Of a stretch of DNA of 64,000 bases, positions 50,821 through 62,829 are shown piece by piece (position 1 is the first letter of the stretch; every line of letters starts with the position of its first letter). This DNA is from Buttiauxella agrestis (lineage in GTDB: Bacteria; Pseudomonadota; Gammaproteobacteria; Enterobacterales; Enterobacteriaceae): positions 3,002,763 through 3,066,762 of the forward strand of contig NZ_UIGI01000001.1 in assembly GCF_900446255.1 (NCBI RefSeq). Reading direction: 5' to 3'. Below the pieces are notes generated by a model. It searched no databases, was not told the origin of the DNA, and saw nothing but the letters and a program-made list of their open reading frames with translations. Position numbers and translations under genes: made by a program.

Positions 50821-51933
50821 ATGTCTGATAACAGCCAGAAAAAAGTGATCGTCGGGATGTCCGGCGGGGTCGATTCCTCCGTTTCCGCTTACCTGTTGCA
50901 ACAACAAGGTTACAAGGTGGAAGGCCTGTTCATGAAGAACTGGGAAGAGGACGATGGCGAGGAGTATTGCACCGCAGCGGCTGATTTAGCCGATGCACAA
51001 GCCGTTTGTGATAAGCTCGGCATTGAACTGCACACCGTAAACTTTGCCGCAGAATACTGGGATAACGTGTTTGAACACTTCCTGGAAGAGTACAAAGCCG
51101 GGCGCACACCGAACCCGGACATTCTGTGCAACAAAGAAATCAAATTTAAAGCCTTCCTCGAATTTGCCGCCGAAGATTTAGGTGCCGATTACATCGCTAC
51201 CGGTCACTACGTGCGTCGCGAAGACGTGGACGGTAAAAGCCGCCTGCTTCGTGGTTTAGACAGCAATAAAGATCAAAGCTACTTCCTCTACACACTCGGC
51301 CATGAGCAAATCGCGCAAAGTCTGTTCCCGGTTGGCGAATTAGAAAAACCGGAAGTGCGCCGCATCGCCGAAGAGTTAGATTTGATCACCGCGAAGAAAA
51401 AAGACTCCACCGGTATCTGCTTTATCGGCGAGCGCAAATTCCGCGAATTCCTGGGCCGCTACCTTCCTGCACAGCCGGGTATCATCGTTACTGTTGATGG
51501 CGAAACCATTGGTGAACACCAGGGGTTGATGTACCACACACTCGGCCAACGTAAAGGTCTGGGCATCGGTGGCACCAAAGAAGGTAGCGAAGATCCCTGG
51601 TATGTGGTCGATAAAGATGTTGAGAACAACATCCTGGTTGTGGCTCAAGGTAGTGAGCATCCACGTTTGATGTCCGTTGGCTTAATTGCGCAGCAACTGC
51701 ATTGGGTTGACCGCGAAACGTTGACCGAACCGCTGAAATGCACAGTGAAAACGCGTTATCGCCAGACCGATCTTCCTTGCACTATCACGCCGTTGGATGC
51801 AGATCGCATTGAAGTGCGTTTTGATGAGCCCGTTGCCGCCGTCACTCCAGGCCAGTCTGCCGTGTTCTACCTCGGTGAAGTGTGCCTCGGTGGTGGTGTT
51901 ATTGAGCAGCGTCTGCCGCTCGTAACTGAATAA
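50821..51933 (+). CDS. mnmA: tRNA 2-thiouridylase MnmA
   Basis: MnmA adds sulfur to U34 of the tRNAs for Lys, Glu and Gln, accepting it through the TusA-E relay. The 370-residue protein starts with the PP-loop ATP motif [10 protein letters not shown]. The two catalytic cysteines are in [12 protein letters not shown] and [12 protein letters not shown]. The start at 50821 is chosen over a fifteen-codon upstream extension from homologues. hflD follows after 36 bp. Confidence 0.97.
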   Translation: MSDNSQKKVIVGMSGGVDSSVSAYLLQQQGYKVEGLFMKNWEEDDGEEYCTAAADLADAQAVCDKLGIELHTVNFAAEYWDNVFEHFLEEYKAGRTPNPDILCNKEIKFKAFLEFAAEDLGADYIATGHYVRREDVDGKSRLLRGLDSNKDQSYFLYTLGHEQIAQSLFPVGELEKPEVRRIAEELDLITAKKKDSTGICFIGERKFREFLGRYLPAQPGIIVTVDGETIGEHQGLMYHTLGQRKGLGIGGTKEGSEDPWYVVDKDVENNILVVAQGSEHPRLMSVGLIAQQLHWVDRETLTEPLKCTVKTRYRQTDLPCTITPLDADRIEVRFDEPVAAVTPGQSAVFYLGEVCLGGGVIEQRLPLVTE

Positions 51934-51969
51934 AATAAAGTTTAATCGCAAACAAGGACGAATAACCTG

Positions 51970-52599
51970 GTGGCTAAAAATTACTATGACATCACTATCG
52001 CGCTGGCAGGGATATGCCAGTCTGCTCGTCTGGTTCAGCAATTGGCGCATCAGGGGCATTGCGATAACGAGGCGCTGCATGTCTCGTTAAATAGCGTTAT
52101 TGATCAAAATCCAGGTTCCACGCTGGACGTTTTCGGTGGCAATGAAGCCAACCTGAAATTGGGTCTGGAAACCTTGCTGGGTGTATTGAACGCCAGTAAT
52201 CGTCAGGGTCTGAACGCTGAATTAACGCGTTATACCTTAAGCCTGATGGTTCTTGAGCGTAAACTTTACGCCAACAAAGGTGCGATGGATAAACTCGGGT
52301 CGAGCATCGCCGGTTTGCAGCGTCAATTGGAACATTTTGACCTTGAGTCCGAAACGTTACTTAGCGCTATGGCCGGGATTTATGTTGATGTGATTAGCCC
52401 GCTAGGCCCACGTATTCAGGTCACAGGCTCCCCTGCCGTGCTGCAAAGCCCGCAGGTGCAAAGCAAAGTCCGTGCCTCGTTGTTAGCCGGTATCCGCGCC
52501 GCCGTATTGTGGCACCAGGTTGGCGGTGGCCGCCTGCAGTTAATGTTTTCTCGTAGTCGCCTGTGTGCTCAGGCCAAACAAATTCTTGCTCAATGTTAA
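51970..52599 (+). CDS. hflD: High frequency lysogenization protein HflD
   Basis: HflD is a 209-residue cytoplasmic, peripherally membrane-associated protein that binds the lambda CII activator and affects lysogeny; its cellular role is unclear. Family segments are [40 protein letters not shown] and [14 protein letters not shown]. The start is GTG at 51970, behind AAGGACG. The C-terminus is a few residues shorter than in E. coli. purB follows after 20 bp. Confidence 0.94.
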   Translation: MAKNYYDITIALAGICQSARLVQQLAHQGHCDNEALHVSLNSVIDQNPGSTLDVFGGNEANLKLGLETLLGVLNASNRQGLNAELTRYTLSLMVLERKLYANKGAMDKLGSSIAGLQRQLEHFDLESETLLSAMAGIYVDVISPLGPRIQVTGSPAVLQSPQVQSKVRASLLAGIRAAVLWHQVGGGRLQLMFSRSRLCAQAKQILAQC

Positions 52600-52616
52600 C
52601 CTCTCTGGAGTTGTAA

Positions 52617-53990
<1,374 letters not shown>

Positions 53991-53996
53991 CACCTG

Positions 53997-54023
53997 AACG
54001 CCACCCGCTGCGGTGGCGTTTTT
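53997..54023 (+). terminator. Terminator of purB
   Basis: AACGCCAC (53997-54004) and GTGGCGTT (54013-54020) form an 8-bp stem followed by TTT. It ends 12 bp before the PhoP box. Confidence 0.8.
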
Positions 54024-54035
54024 ACATTCCCGCCT

Positions 54036-54052
54036 GGTTTACTCACGGTTTA
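54036..54052. promoter_or_regulatory. PhoP box of the phoPQ autoregulated promoter
   Basis: GGTTTA-ctcac-GGTTTA is a perfect direct repeat matching the PhoP box (T/G)GTTTA-N5-(T/G)GTTTA. A -10-like GATAAT follows at 54064-54069, 11 bp downstream. This is the class II spacing used by PhoP-activated promoters. Positive autoregulation of phoPQ is expected. Confidence 0.9.
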
Positions 54053-54113
54053 TGCCCCCTGGCTGATAATTAGCGTTAAACTATCAATGCCATCTATTTA
54101 CTGGGAAAATCGA

Positions 54114-54785
54114 ATGCGTGTACTCGTTGTGGAAGATAATGCCCTGTTACGCCACCATCTCCAGGTTCAGTTGCGTGAAGCCGGTCATCAGGTTGATGCT
54201 GCGGAAGATGCCAAAGAAGCCGACTATTTCCTGAATGAACACACTCCCGATATTGCCATTGTTGATTTGGGCCTGCCTGACGAAGACGGCCTGAGTCTTA
54301 TCCGTCGCTGGCGCAGCCATGATATCACCTTGCCTATCCTGGTTTTGACTGCACGTGAAGGCTGGCAGGATAAAGTCGAAGTGCTGGGCGCGGGCGCTGA
54401 TGATTACGTGACTAAACCGTTTCATCTTGAAGAAGTTGTCGCTCGTATGCAGGTATTGATGCGCCGCAACAGCGGCCTGGCGTCACAGGTTATTTCCCTA
54501 CCCCCTTTCCAGGTCGATTTATCCCGCCGCGAGCTGCTTATCAACGACAATCAGATTAAGCTCACCGCCTTTGAATACACCATCATGGAAACGCTGATTC
54601 GTAACAATGGCAAAGTGGTCAGCAAAGATTCATTAATGCTCCAGCTTTATCCCGATGCCGAACTGCGTGAAAGCCACACCATTGATGTTTTAATGGGCCG
54701 TTTGCGTAAAAAAATTCTGGCTGAATATCCCCATGAAGCTATCACCACAGTGCGTGGTCAGGGCTACCGCCTCGATCTGCGTTAA
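54114..54785 (+). CDS. phoP: Response regulator PhoP
   Basis: PhoP is the OmpR-type regulator of the PhoPQ system, controlling Mg2+ homeostasis, lipid A modification and virulence genes. The 223-residue protein has the receiver domain with phosphoacceptor Asp51 ([11 protein letters not shown]), the switch Thr in VLTAREGWQ and Lys in VTKPFHLEE. The C-terminal winged helix has [12 protein letters not shown] and the [17 protein letters not shown] recognition region. The start at 54114 gives MRVLVVEDN and follows GGGAA; nine upstream codons are rejected. phoQ begins 2 bp after the stop. Confidence 0.97.
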   Translation: MRVLVVEDNALLRHHLQVQLREAGHQVDAAEDAKEADYFLNEHTPDIAIVDLGLPDEDGLSLIRRWRSHDITLPILVLTAREGWQDKVEVLGAGADDYVTKPFHLEEVVARMQVLMRRNSGLASQVISLPPFQVDLSRRELLINDNQIKLTAFEYTIMETLIRNNGKVVSKDSLMLQLYPDAELRESHTIDVLMGRLRKKILAEYPHEAITTVRGQGYRLDLR

Positions 54786-54787
54786 CC

Positions 54788-56248
54788 ATGAAATTCTTCG
54801 GCCGTATTTTACCGTTATCACTTCGCGTTCGCTTTTTACTGGCGACTGCCGTGGTAGTCATGGTGCTGTCACTGGCCTACGGTGTCGTGGCATTAGTGGG
54901 CTACAGCATCAGTGTTGATAAAACCTCTTTCCGTTTACTGCGCGGTGAGAGCAATCTTTTTTATACATTTGCCAGCGTTGAAAATGGCCATGTGGAAGTG
55001 GTTCTGCCAGACAACCTGAATCTGAAAACGCCGACCATGGCACTTATCTATGACGATAAAGGTAACTTGCTCTGGACCCAGCACAATGTGCCGCTTATCG
55101 TGCAGCAAATTAAAAAAGAGTGGCTCACCAGTAACGGTTTTCACGAGCTTGAAGCAAACTTCGATACCACCCACGCTTTGCTGGCAAACGATGAAAAGCT
55201 ACAGACTGAGCTAAAAAATTTTTATGACGATGACTATAGTGATGATGTCACTCACTCCGTCGCGGTCAATAAATACCCTGCCATGGGGAAAATGCCTGCT
55301 CTAACCATTGTGGTTGTGGACACAATTCCGCTCGAATTAAAACGCCAGTACACAGTACTGAGCATGTTTGCCTGTGTATTCATCGCCAACTTATTGTTAG
55401 TCATACCGTTGCTTTGGTTTGCCGCACGCTGGAGCCTGCGCCCCATTGAAGCCCTGGCCCGAGAAGTACGCGAACTGGAAAAACATGACCGCGACGCATT
55501 AAACCCGGAAACGACACGTGAGCTAACCAGCCTCGTGCAAAACCTCAACCGGCTGTTGCGAACCGAACGTGACCGTTACCAAAAATATCGCACCACCCTC
55601 ACCGATCTCACACACAGCCTGAAAACACCACTCGCCGTATTGCAAAGCACGCTGCGATCGTTACGCACCAACAAGCTGGATATTGAGAACGCAGAGCCGG
55701 TGATGCTTGAGCAAATTAGCCGTATTTCTCAGCAAATTGGCTACTATCTGCATCGCGCCAGCATGCGTGGTGACAACGCACTGATTAGTCGCGAACTTCA
55801 TCCCGTCGCCCCGTTGCTCGACAGTCTTTGTTCCGCGTTAAATAAGGTTTATCAACGCAAAGGCGTGAATATCACGCTCGATATTTCCCCGGAAATCACC
55901 TTTGTGGGCGAGAAAAATGACTTTATGGAAGTCATGGGCAACGTGCTGGATAACGCCTGCAAATACTGTCTTGAATTTGTTGAGATTTCCGGCCGCCAAC
56001 TGGACGACACGCTGCATTTATTTGTCGATGACGACGGGCCGGGGATCCCGGAGAGTAAACGGGCGCTGGTATTTGACCGCGGGCAACGCGCCGATACCTT
56101 GCGGCCCGGTCAGGGCGTGGGTTTATCGATCGCTCGGGAAATCGTCGAACAGTATGATGGTCAAATCAAGGCCTCGGGCTGCGAGCTGGGTGGCACGCGC
56201 ATGGAAGTGATTTTTGCGCGCCAGCGTCCAGACCGAGAAGAAGATTGA
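54788..56248 (+). CDS. phoQ: Sensor histidine kinase PhoQ
   Basis: PhoQ senses low Mg2+, acidic pH and cationic peptides in the periplasm and phosphorylates PhoP. The 486-residue protein has two membrane helices (about 17-40 and 195-215) enclosing a PAS-like sensor domain. The acidic Mg2+-binding patch is visible as [14 protein letters not shown]. The HAMP and dimerisation domain contains the phosphorylated His near residue 277 in [17 protein letters not shown]. The ATPase has [16 protein letters not shown] and GQGVGLS. Length equals E. coli PhoQ. Confidence 0.97.
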   Translation: MKFFGRILPLSLRVRFLLATAVVVMVLSLAYGVVALVGYSISVDKTSFRLLRGESNLFYTFASVENGHVEVVLPDNLNLKTPTMALIYDDKGNLLWTQHNVPLIVQQIKKEWLTSNGFHELEANFDTTHALLANDEKLQTELKNFYDDDYSDDVTHSVAVNKYPAMGKMPALTIVVVDTIPLELKRQYTVLSMFACVFIANLLLVIPLLWFAARWSLRPIEALAREVRELEKHDRDALNPETTRELTSLVQNLNRLLRTERDRYQKYRTTLTDLTHSLKTPLAVLQSTLRSLRTNKLDIENAEPVMLEQISRISQQIGYYLHRASMRGDNALISRELHPVAPLLDSLCSALNKVYQRKGVNITLDISPEITFVGEKNDFMEVMGNVLDNACKYCLEFVEISGRQLDDTLHLFVDDDGPGIPESKRALVFDRGQRADTLRPGQGVGLSIAREIVEQYDGQIKASGCELGGTRMEVIFARQRPDREED

Positions 56249-56319
56249 AAATACTCCCGTAACCGGCAGCACCATCCGTTATAATCCTCGGCAGGCTCCT
56301 TCACCTGCCGGATAATAAT

Positions 56320-57441
56320 ATGGACTATCAACTCGACCTAAATTGGCCCGATTTCATCGCGAACTACTGGCAAAAACGCCCGGTGGTTCTAAAACGTGGC
56401 TTCAAAAACTTCATCGACCCTATCTCCCCGGATGAACTCGCAGGCCTTGCCATGGAAAACGAGGTGGACAGCCGCCTGGTCAGCCATAACGAAGGCAGAT
56501 GGCAAGTCAGCCACGGTCCATTCCAGAGCTATGATCACCTGGGCGAAAACAACTGGTCTTTACTGGTTCAGGCCGTTAACCACTGGCATGAACAAAGCGC
56601 ACGCTTAATGCGCCCCTTCCGCGCACTACCGGACTGGCGAATTGACGATCTGATGATCTCTTTCTCGGTACCGGGCGGCGGCGTTGGCCCGCATTACGAC
56701 CAGTACGACGTATTTATCATTCAGGGTGTTGGCCGCCGTCGCTGGCGTGTTGGGGAAAAAGTCGCCCTGAAACAGCACTGTCCGCATCCTGATTTGCTGC
56801 AAGTTGAACCGTTCGACGCCATCATCGACGAAGAGATGGAGCCGGGTGATATTCTCTATATCCCGCCTGGTTTCCCGCACGAAGGCTACTCGCTGGAAAA
56901 CTCGATGAACTACTCTGTCGGTTTCCGCGCCCCAAGTGGCCGCGAGCTGATCAGTGGTTTTGCCGATTACGTGCTGCAACGTGAACTGGGCAGCCAGCGT
57001 TATACCGACCCTGATGTGCCTGTGCGCCAGCATCCTGCGGATGTTCTGCCGCAAGAGATGGATACATTACGCGAAATGATGCTGGATCTTATCAACCAGC
57101 CTGAACACTTCAAAACCTGGTTCGGTGAGTTTGTTTCCCAATCACGCCACGAACTTGACGTCGCTCCGCCAGAACCGCCGTATCAACCTGATGAGATTTA
57201 CGACGCCCTGAAACAGGGTGATGCCATTACTCGCCTGGGTGGCTTACGCGTGCTGCGTATTGCCGATGAGATTTACGTTAACGGCGAAAAAATTGACAGC
57301 CCGCATCGCCCGGCTCTTGAAGCACTGGCGAGCAACATCACACTGAAAGCAGAAATGTTTGGTGATGCGCTGGAAGACCCGTCGTTCCTGGCCATGCTGG
57401 CCGCACTGGTTAACAGCGGTTACTGGTACTTCGAGGATTAA
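56320..57441 (+). CDS. roxA: Ribosomal protein uL16 3-hydroxylase RoxA
   Basis: RoxA (YcfD) is a 2-oxoglutarate/Fe(II) oxygenase that hydroxylates an arginine of ribosomal protein uL16. The 373-residue JmjC-type cupin has the iron triad His125 and Asp127 in VGPHYDQYDVF, and His187 in PPGFPHEGYSLEN. The C-terminal dimerisation and winged-helix region follows. It stands 71 bp after phoQ, as in E. coli, and is followed by a strong terminator. Confidence 0.95.
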   Translation: MDYQLDLNWPDFIANYWQKRPVVLKRGFKNFIDPISPDELAGLAMENEVDSRLVSHNEGRWQVSHGPFQSYDHLGENNWSLLVQAVNHWHEQSARLMRPFRALPDWRIDDLMISFSVPGGGVGPHYDQYDVFIIQGVGRRRWRVGEKVALKQHCPHPDLLQVEPFDAIIDEEMEPGDILYIPPGFPHEGYSLENSMNYSVGFRAPSGRELISGFADYVLQRELGSQRYTDPDVPVRQHPADVLPQEMDTLREMMLDLINQPEHFKTWFGEFVSQSRHELDVAPPEPPYQPDEIYDALKQGDAITRLGGLRVLRIADEIYVNGEKIDSPHRPALEALASNITLKAEMFGDALEDPSFLAMLAALVNSGYWYFED

Positions 57442-57449
57442 TAAGTTGT

Positions 57450-57480
57450 TGCGGGTGGCACATTTGCCACCCGCATTTTT
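57450..57480. terminator. Terminator between roxA and pepT
   Basis: TGCGGGTGGCA (57450-57460) and TGCCACCCGCA (57465-57475) form an 11-bp stem with a short loop, followed by TTTTT. It ends roxA and abuts the stop of the converging pepT. The minus-strand tail is not T-rich. Confidence 0.85.
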
Positions 57481-58705
57481 AACTCCGCTTCGCCGTCAGC
57501 TCCGCAATCCTGACAATCACCGCCACCGCTTTCTCCATCCCTTCCAGCGTCACAAACTCGTGTTTGCCGTGGTAGTTATAGCCGCCGGTGAACAGATTCG
57601 GGCAAGGCAAACCTTTGAATGACAGCTGCGCGCCATCGGTACCGCCGCGAATCGGTTTCATGATGGGCTCGATATCACAATCACGCATCGCCTGTTGCGC
57701 CACTTCGATAATGTATGGGTGTTCGGCGACTTTCTCGCGCATGTTGTAATAGCTATCGTCGATAATCAGCTCGATATAGCAATCCGGGTGCAGGCCCTTG
57801 CCCACTTTTTTGGCGATATCCATCATCTTGCGCTTACGAGCTTCAAACTGTTCGCGGTCAAAATCACGAATGATGTAGTGCATTTCAGCGCGATCAACTG
57901 AACCTTTTATGCCGTGAAGATGATAAAAACCTTCGTAGCCTTCAGTGCATTCAGGGCTTTCGTTGGCCGGTACTTCGGCATGAATACGTGCAGCGAGTGA
58001 CAGCGCATTAACCATCACCCCTTTTGCAGACCCTGGGTGAACATTGTTGCCGACAATTTTAATGGTCACAGACGCCGCATTGAAGTTTTCGCACTCCAGT
58101 TCACCGACGCCGCCGCCATCAACGGTGTAGGCCCAGCGTGCATCAAAGGCTTCTACATCAAAGTGTTTCGCGCCTTTACCGACTTCTTCATCAGGAGTGA
58201 AAGCAACGCGGATATCGCCGTGGGGGATGTTTTTCTCTTTGAGCACCGTCATCGCCGTCATAATTTCGGCGATACCGGCTTTATCATCCGCGCCGAGCAG
58301 CGTTTTACCATCGGTGGTAATCAGGGTTTGCCCAAGCAATTGATGCAAAACAGGGAACATCACCGGAGAGAGCACTTCATCGCCGATACCCAACGCAATG
58401 TCGCCACCGCGATAATTTTCGACAATCTGCGGATTCACATTTTTACCTGTGAAATCAGGTGCGGTATCGACGTGGGAAATGAAACCAATGGCCGGGACTT
58501 TTTTATCGACGTTGGAAGGAAGTGTGCCCATCACGGTACCATGATCGCCCAGAGTCACATTCACCAAACCCATCTCTTCCATTTGCTCTTTCAGCAATCG
58601 CAACAACTTCCACTGCCCTTCTGTGCTCGGAACTTGTTTTACGCCCGGCTTGGACTGCGTATCCAAAGAGACATAATGTAAGAAACGCTCAAGTAATTTA
58701 TCCAT
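57479..58705 (-). CDS. pepT: Peptidase T (tripeptidase)
   Basis: PepT is a cytoplasmic zinc aminopeptidase that releases N-terminal residues from tripeptides. The 408-residue M20 protein shows the metal site [14 protein letters not shown], the [14 protein letters not shown] bridge Asp, the [11 protein letters not shown] catalytic Glu, and the late NYHGKHEFV. The start at 58705 ([12 protein letters not shown]) matches E. coli; seventeen upstream codons are rejected. It diverges from potABCD. E. coli pepT is FNR-activated, but no convincing FNR site was found here. Confidence 0.96.
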   Translation of the reverse strand: MDKLLERFLHYVSLDTQSKPGVKQVPSTEGQWKLLRLLKEQMEEMGLVNVTLGDHGTVMGTLPSNVDKKVPAIGFISHVDTAPDFTGKNVNPQIVENYRGGDIALGIGDEVLSPVMFPVLHQLLGQTLITTDGKTLLGADDKAGIAEIMTAMTVLKEKNIPHGDIRVAFTPDEEVGKGAKHFDVEAFDARWAYTVDGGGVGELECENFNAASVTIKIVGNNVHPGSAKGVMVNALSLAARIHAEVPANESPECTEGYEGFYHLHGIKGSVDRAEMHYIIRDFDREQFEARKRKMMDIAKKVGKGLHPDCYIELIIDDSYYNMREKVAEHPYIIEVAQQAMRDCDIEPIMKPIRGGTDGAQLSFKGLPCPNLFTGGYNYHGKHEFVTLEGMEKAVAVIVRIAELTAKRS

Positions 58706-58971
58706 GTCGCTACCCTCAATTTTTGTGACTTCATTATCAGTAAGCCACAAATGCAAATATTGCGTTAGGTCACTTTTAGCCTGCCAGAGTTAAAAATAGT
58801 CGTGAATTGGGGAACTGTTGCCTGTCGGTATTCAAATCCAGGCCACACTAAGGTATCAAGGATTGGCGATTTCAATGCTTTGCCGTAGAATGCCTGCCCT
58901 TACTTAACGTGCAAAACCGCAAGGTGGTTACTCACAAACCCCGCATCAGCCCGCAATTTGATGCGTCTTAT

Positions 58972-60108
58972 ATGGGACAGCGTAAAAAATTGAATAAACA
59001 GCAACGTTCGCTTTCACCGCTGGTAGAACTGGCGGGAGTAGGTAAGAGCTTTGATGGCAAAACCGTAATTTCTGATTTATCTCTCACCATCAATCATGGT
59101 GAATTCCTGACACTCCTGGGTCCTTCTGGCTGTGGGAAAACCACCGTACTGCGCCTAATCGCCGGACTGGAAAGCGTGGATTCTGGCAATATTATTCTTG
59201 ATAACCAGGATATTACGCAGCTTCCCGCTGAACATCGCCACGTCAATACCGTCTTCCAGAGCTATGCTCTGTTTCCTCATATGTCCGTTTTTGAAAACGT
59301 CGCGTTCGGTTTAAGAATGCAGAAAACGCCTGACGCGCAGATAACGCCGCGCGTGACTGAAGCGTTAAAAATGGTGCAGTTAGAGGAATTTGCCCAACGT
59401 AAACCGCATCAGCTTTCTGGCGGCCAGCAGCAGCGTGTGGCCATTGCGCGGGCGGTGGTCAATAAACCGCGATTACTACTGCTTGATGAGTCGCTTTCTG
59501 CGCTCGACTACAAATTGCGCAAGCAAATGCAGAACGAACTTAAAGCCCTCCAGCGTAAACTCGGCATTACCTTCGTATTCGTCACTCACGACCAGGAAGA
59601 AGCGTTGACCATGTCCGACAGGATTGTGGTGATGCGCGATGGTCGTATTGAGCAAGACGGCACGCCGCGCGAAATTTACGAAGAACCTAAAAACCTGTTC
59701 GTGGCGAGCTTTATCGGTGAAATCAATATCTTTGATGCGATCGTTATTGAACGTGTTGATGAACAGCGCGTGCTGGCGAGCGTCGAAGGCCGCGAGTGCC
59801 ATATTTACGCAAGCATGCCGGTTACGACAGGTCAGCATCTGAAAGTGCTGCTGCGCCCGGAAGATTTACGCGTTGAAGAAATCAACGATACTCATGTGGC
59901 AGAGGGTTTAATCGGTTATGTGCGGGAGCGTAACTACAAAGGCATGACGCTGGAATCTAATGTCGAGCTGGAAAACGGCAAAATGGTGATGGTCAGCGAA
60001 TTCTTCAACGAAGACGACCCTGATTTTGACCACACTCTCGACCAGAAAATGTCGATTAACTGGGTTGAAAGTTGGGAGGTCGTGCTGGCAGATGAAGAGC
60101 TCGCGTAA
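58972..60108 (+). CDS. potA: Spermidine/putrescine ABC transporter ATPase PotA
   Basis: PotA powers the PotABCD polyamine importer. The 378-residue protein has Walker A (GPSGCGKTT), Q-loop ([11 protein letters not shown]), signature ([15 protein letters not shown]), Walker B ([12 protein letters not shown], with Ser after Glu as in E. coli PotA) and switch His (VTHDQEEAL), followed by a C-terminal TOBE regulatory domain. The start at 58972 ([10 protein letters not shown]) matches E. coli; an upstream GTG at 58909 is rejected. potB overlaps its 3' end by 17 bp. Confidence 0.96.
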   Translation: MGQRKKLNKQQRSLSPLVELAGVGKSFDGKTVISDLSLTINHGEFLTLLGPSGCGKTTVLRLIAGLESVDSGNIILDNQDITQLPAEHRHVNTVFQSYALFPHMSVFENVAFGLRMQKTPDAQITPRVTEALKMVQLEEFAQRKPHQLSGGQQQRVAIARAVVNKPRLLLLDESLSALDYKLRKQMQNELKALQRKLGITFVFVTHDQEEALTMSDRIVVMRDGRIEQDGTPREIYEEPKNLFVASFIGEINIFDAIVIERVDEQRVLASVEGRECHIYASMPVTTGQHLKVLLRPEDLRVEEINDTHVAEGLIGYVRERNYKGMTLESNVELENGKMVMVSEFFNEDDPDFDHTLDQKMSINWVESWEVVLADEELA

Positions 60109-60949
60109 ATTCCAGAACCTTGTGATCGCCACTATTGTCGGTTGGCTGGTACTGTTCGTGTTCCTGCCCAATCTGATGATCATCGGCACCAGTTTCCTGA
60201 CGCGTGATGACGCTAATTTCGTCAGCATGGTTTTCACGCTGGATAACTACACCCGGCTTGCAGACCCTTTGTACGCGCAGGTTTTGCTACACTCGCTAAA
60301 TATGGCGGTGATTGCCACCCTCGCCTGCCTGGTTCTGGGCTATCCGTTTGCGTGGTTCCTCGCGCGTTTACCCGAACGGGTGCGCCCGTTGCTGCTGTTT
60401 TTACTGATTGTCCCCTTCTGGACCAACTCGTTAATTCGCATTTATGGACTGAAAATCTTTCTCAGCACCAAAGGGTATATGAATGCGTTTTTGTTGTGGC
60501 TGGGGGTGATTGATACGCCTATTCGTATTATGTACACCGAAAGCGCCGTCATTCTTGGCCTTGTGTATATCCTGCTGCCATTTATGGTAATGCCGCTGTA
60601 CTCGAGCATTGAAAAGCTTGATAAGCCGCTACTGGAAGCGGCGCGGGATTTAGGGGCCAGCAAACTTCAGACCTTTATCCGCATTATTATTCCGCTCACC
60701 ATGCCGGGCATTATTGCCGGATGCTTATTAGTGATGCTGCCCGCGATGGGACTGTTTTACGTCTCCGACTTAATGGGCGGTGCGAAAAACCTGCTGATTG
60801 GCAACGTGATTAAGAGCCAGTTCCTGAACATCCGCGACTGGCCGTTTGGGGCGGCCACCAGCATTACTCTCACGCTGGTAATGGGCCTGATGCTGCTGAT
60901 TTACTGGCGTACCGCCAGCTTGTTGAATAAAAAGGTGGAATTAGAATGA
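60092..60949 (+). CDS. potB: Spermidine/putrescine ABC transporter permease PotB
   Basis: PotB forms the membrane channel together with PotC. The 285-residue protein has six hydrophobic helices and the EAA loop [19 protein letters not shown] that contacts PotA. The start at 60092 ([11 protein letters not shown]) is supported by the E. coli N-terminus, although the GGGAGG ribosome site lies rather far upstream. It overlaps potA by 17 bp and potC by 4 bp. Confidence 0.95.
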   Translation: MKSSRKFQNLVIATIVGWLVLFVFLPNLMIIGTSFLTRDDANFVSMVFTLDNYTRLADPLYAQVLLHSLNMAVIATLACLVLGYPFAWFLARLPERVRPLLLFLLIVPFWTNSLIRIYGLKIFLSTKGYMNAFLLWLGVIDTPIRIMYTESAVILGLVYILLPFMVMPLYSSIEKLDKPLLEAARDLGASKLQTFIRIIIPLTMPGIIAGCLLVMLPAMGLFYVSDLMGGAKNLLIGNVIKSQFLNIRDWPFGAATSITLTLVMGLMLLIYWRTASLLNKKVELE

Positions 60950-61725
60950 TAGGTCGCCTGCTTCGTGGCGGCTTTATGACCGCTATCTACGCGTATCTGT
61001 ATATTCCCATCATCATTTTGATCGTTAACTCGTTTAACAGTTCGCGTTTCGGCATTAACTGGCAGGGCTTTACCGGAAAGTGGTACTGCTTGCTGATGAA
61101 TAACGACAGCCTGCTACAGGCCGCACAGCATTCACTGACTATGGCGGTGTTTTCTGCCACCGCAGCAACGCTGATTGGTTCGCTGACCGCTGTGGCACTG
61201 TATCGCTACCGTTTTCGTGGCAAGCCGTTCGTCAGCGGTATGCTATTTGTGGTGATGATGTCGCCCGATATCGTGATGGCGATTTCACTGCTGGTGCTGT
61301 TTATGCTGCTCGGGGTTTCGCTCGGCTTCTGGTCGTTGTTATTCTCACACATCACCTTCTGTCTGCCGTTTGTGGTCGTTACCGTCTATTCGCGGCTGAA
61401 AGGCTTTGATGTGCGCATGTTAGAAGCGGCGAAAGATCTGGGTGCCAGTGAATTAACTATTCTGCGCAAGATCCTGCTGCCACTCGCGATGCCTGCCGTC
61501 GCCGCAGGCTGGTTGCTCAGTTTTACGCTCTCGATGGACGACGTGGTGGTTTCATCTTTTGTGACCGGCCCAAGTTATGAAATTTTACCGTTGAAGATTT
61601 ACTCAATGGTGAAGGTAGGTGTTTCGCCAGAGGTGAACGCACTTGCCACCATTTTGTTAGTACTCTCGCTGGTCCTGGTCATTGCCAGTCAGCTTATTCT
61701 TCGTGATAAAACCAGGGGACATTAA
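60946..61725 (+). CDS. potC: Spermidine/putrescine ABC transporter permease PotC
   Basis: PotC is the second permease subunit of the polyamine importer. The 259-residue protein has six hydrophobic helices and the EAA loop LEAAKDLGASELTILRKILL, followed by SMDDVVVSSFVTGP. It is about five residues shorter than in E. coli at the C-terminus. Its ATG overlaps the potB stop (ATGA). potD starts 1 bp after its stop. Confidence 0.96.
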   Translation: MIGRLLRGGFMTAIYAYLYIPIIILIVNSFNSSRFGINWQGFTGKWYCLLMNNDSLLQAAQHSLTMAVFSATAATLIGSLTAVALYRYRFRGKPFVSGMLFVVMMSPDIVMAISLLVLFMLLGVSLGFWSLLFSHITFCLPFVVVTVYSRLKGFDVRMLEAAKDLGASELTILRKILLPLAMPAVAAGWLLSFTLSMDDVVVSSFVTGPSYEILPLKIYSMVKVGVSPEVNALATILLVLSLVLVIASQLILRDKTRGH

Positions 61726-61726
61726 A

Positions 61727-62773
61727 ATGACTAAATGGCCACGCCACCTGCTAGCTGCAGGCGTTCTGACGCTCGGTATGGGCACTGCACATGCCGACGA
61801 CAGCAAAACTCTCTACTTCTATAACTGGACCGAGTACGTGCCGCCAGGCCTGCTTGAACAGTTCACCAAAGAAACCGGCATTAAAGTGATTTATTCGACT
61901 TACGAATCGAATGAAACCATGTATGCCAAGCTCAAAACGTATAAAGACGGTGCCTATGATTTAGTGGTGCCATCAACTTACTTTGTGGCGAAAATGCGCA
62001 AAGAAGGCATGATCCAGAAGATCGATAAAAGCAAACTGAGCAATTTCAAAAACCTCGATCCTGAAATGCTTAATAAGCCCTTTGACCCGAATAACGATTA
62101 CTCCATTCCCTACATCTGGGGTGCGACAGCCATTGGTGTAAACAGTGATGCTATCGACCCGAAAACTGTCACCAGTTGGGCTGATTTATGGAAGCCGGAG
62201 TACAAACAAAGCCTGCTGCTGACCGATGATGCGCGCGAAGTGTTCCAGGTCGCGCTGCGTAAGCTCGGTTATTCCGGCAACACGACTGATCCGAAAGAGA
62301 TTGAAGCGGCTTATCACGAACTTCAAAAGCTGATGCCAAACGTGGCGGCATTCAACTCAGATAACCCAGCCAACCCGTATATGGAAGGCGAAGTGAATCT
62401 CGGTATGGTGTGGAATGGCTCGGCGTATGTTGCCCGCCAGGCAGGCACGCCGCTGGAAATTGTCTGGCCGAAAGAAGGTGGGATTTTCTGGATGGATAAC
62501 TTGTCTATTCCGGCAAATGCCAAAAACGTGGACGGTGCGTTGAAACTAATTAACTTCCTGTTGCGCCCGGAAATTGCAAAACAGGTCGCGGAAACTATCG
62601 GCTACCCGACGCCAAACCTTGAAGCACGCAAATTGCTGCCAAAAGAAGTTTCCGGTGATAAGACGCTTTATCCAGATGAAGCCGTGCTGAAAAATGGTGA
62701 GTGGCAAAACGATGTCGGCGACGCCAGTACGATTTATGAGAATTATTATCAGAAATTGAAAGCGGGACGCTGA
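61727..62773 (+). CDS. potD: Spermidine/putrescine-binding protein PotD
   Basis: PotD is the periplasmic receptor that delivers spermidine, and less strongly putrescine, to PotBC. The 348-residue precursor has a signal peptide (TKWPRHLLAAGVLTLGMGTAHA) before DDSKTLYFYNWTEY. Polyamine-binding aromatic and acidic residues fall in YNWTEYVP, STYESNETMYAK and GGIFWMDNLSIP. It is the last gene of potABCD. The dispersed hairpin repeat at 62792-62823 follows. Confidence 0.97.
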   Translation: MTKWPRHLLAAGVLTLGMGTAHADDSKTLYFYNWTEYVPPGLLEQFTKETGIKVIYSTYESNETMYAKLKTYKDGAYDLVVPSTYFVAKMRKEGMIQKIDKSKLSNFKNLDPEMLNKPFDPNNDYSIPYIWGATAIGVNSDAIDPKTVTSWADLWKPEYKQSLLLTDDAREVFQVALRKLGYSGNTTDPKEIEAAYHELQKLMPNVAAFNSDNPANPYMEGEVNLGMVWNGSAYVARQAGTPLEIVWPKEGGIFWMDNLSIPANAKNVDGALKLINFLLRPEIAKQVAETIGYPTPNLEARKLLPKEVSGDKTLYPDEAVLKNGEWQNDVGDASTIYENYYQKLKAGR

Positions 62774-62791
62774 GTTTAGCGTTGATGTATC

Positions 62792-62823
62792 CCCTCTCCT
62801 TCAAGGAGAGGGTTAGGGTGAGG
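62792..62823 (-). repeat. Dispersed hairpin repeat, copy 2
   Basis: Read on the minus strand this copy starts CCTCACCCTAACCCTCTCC, identical over 19 bases to the start of copy 1 at 19602. Its stem CCCTCTCC/GGAGAGGG (62792-62799, 62805-62812) has a different loop (TTCAA on the plus strand). It separates potD from the converging cobB and may serve as a shared terminator. Confidence 0.8.
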
Positions 62824-62829
62824 ATGGTT

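Noticed and set aside
58706-58908. FNR box for pepT
   Set aside because: TTGGCGATTTCAA near 58863 deviates from TTGAT-N4-ATCAA at several key bases, so it is not reported.
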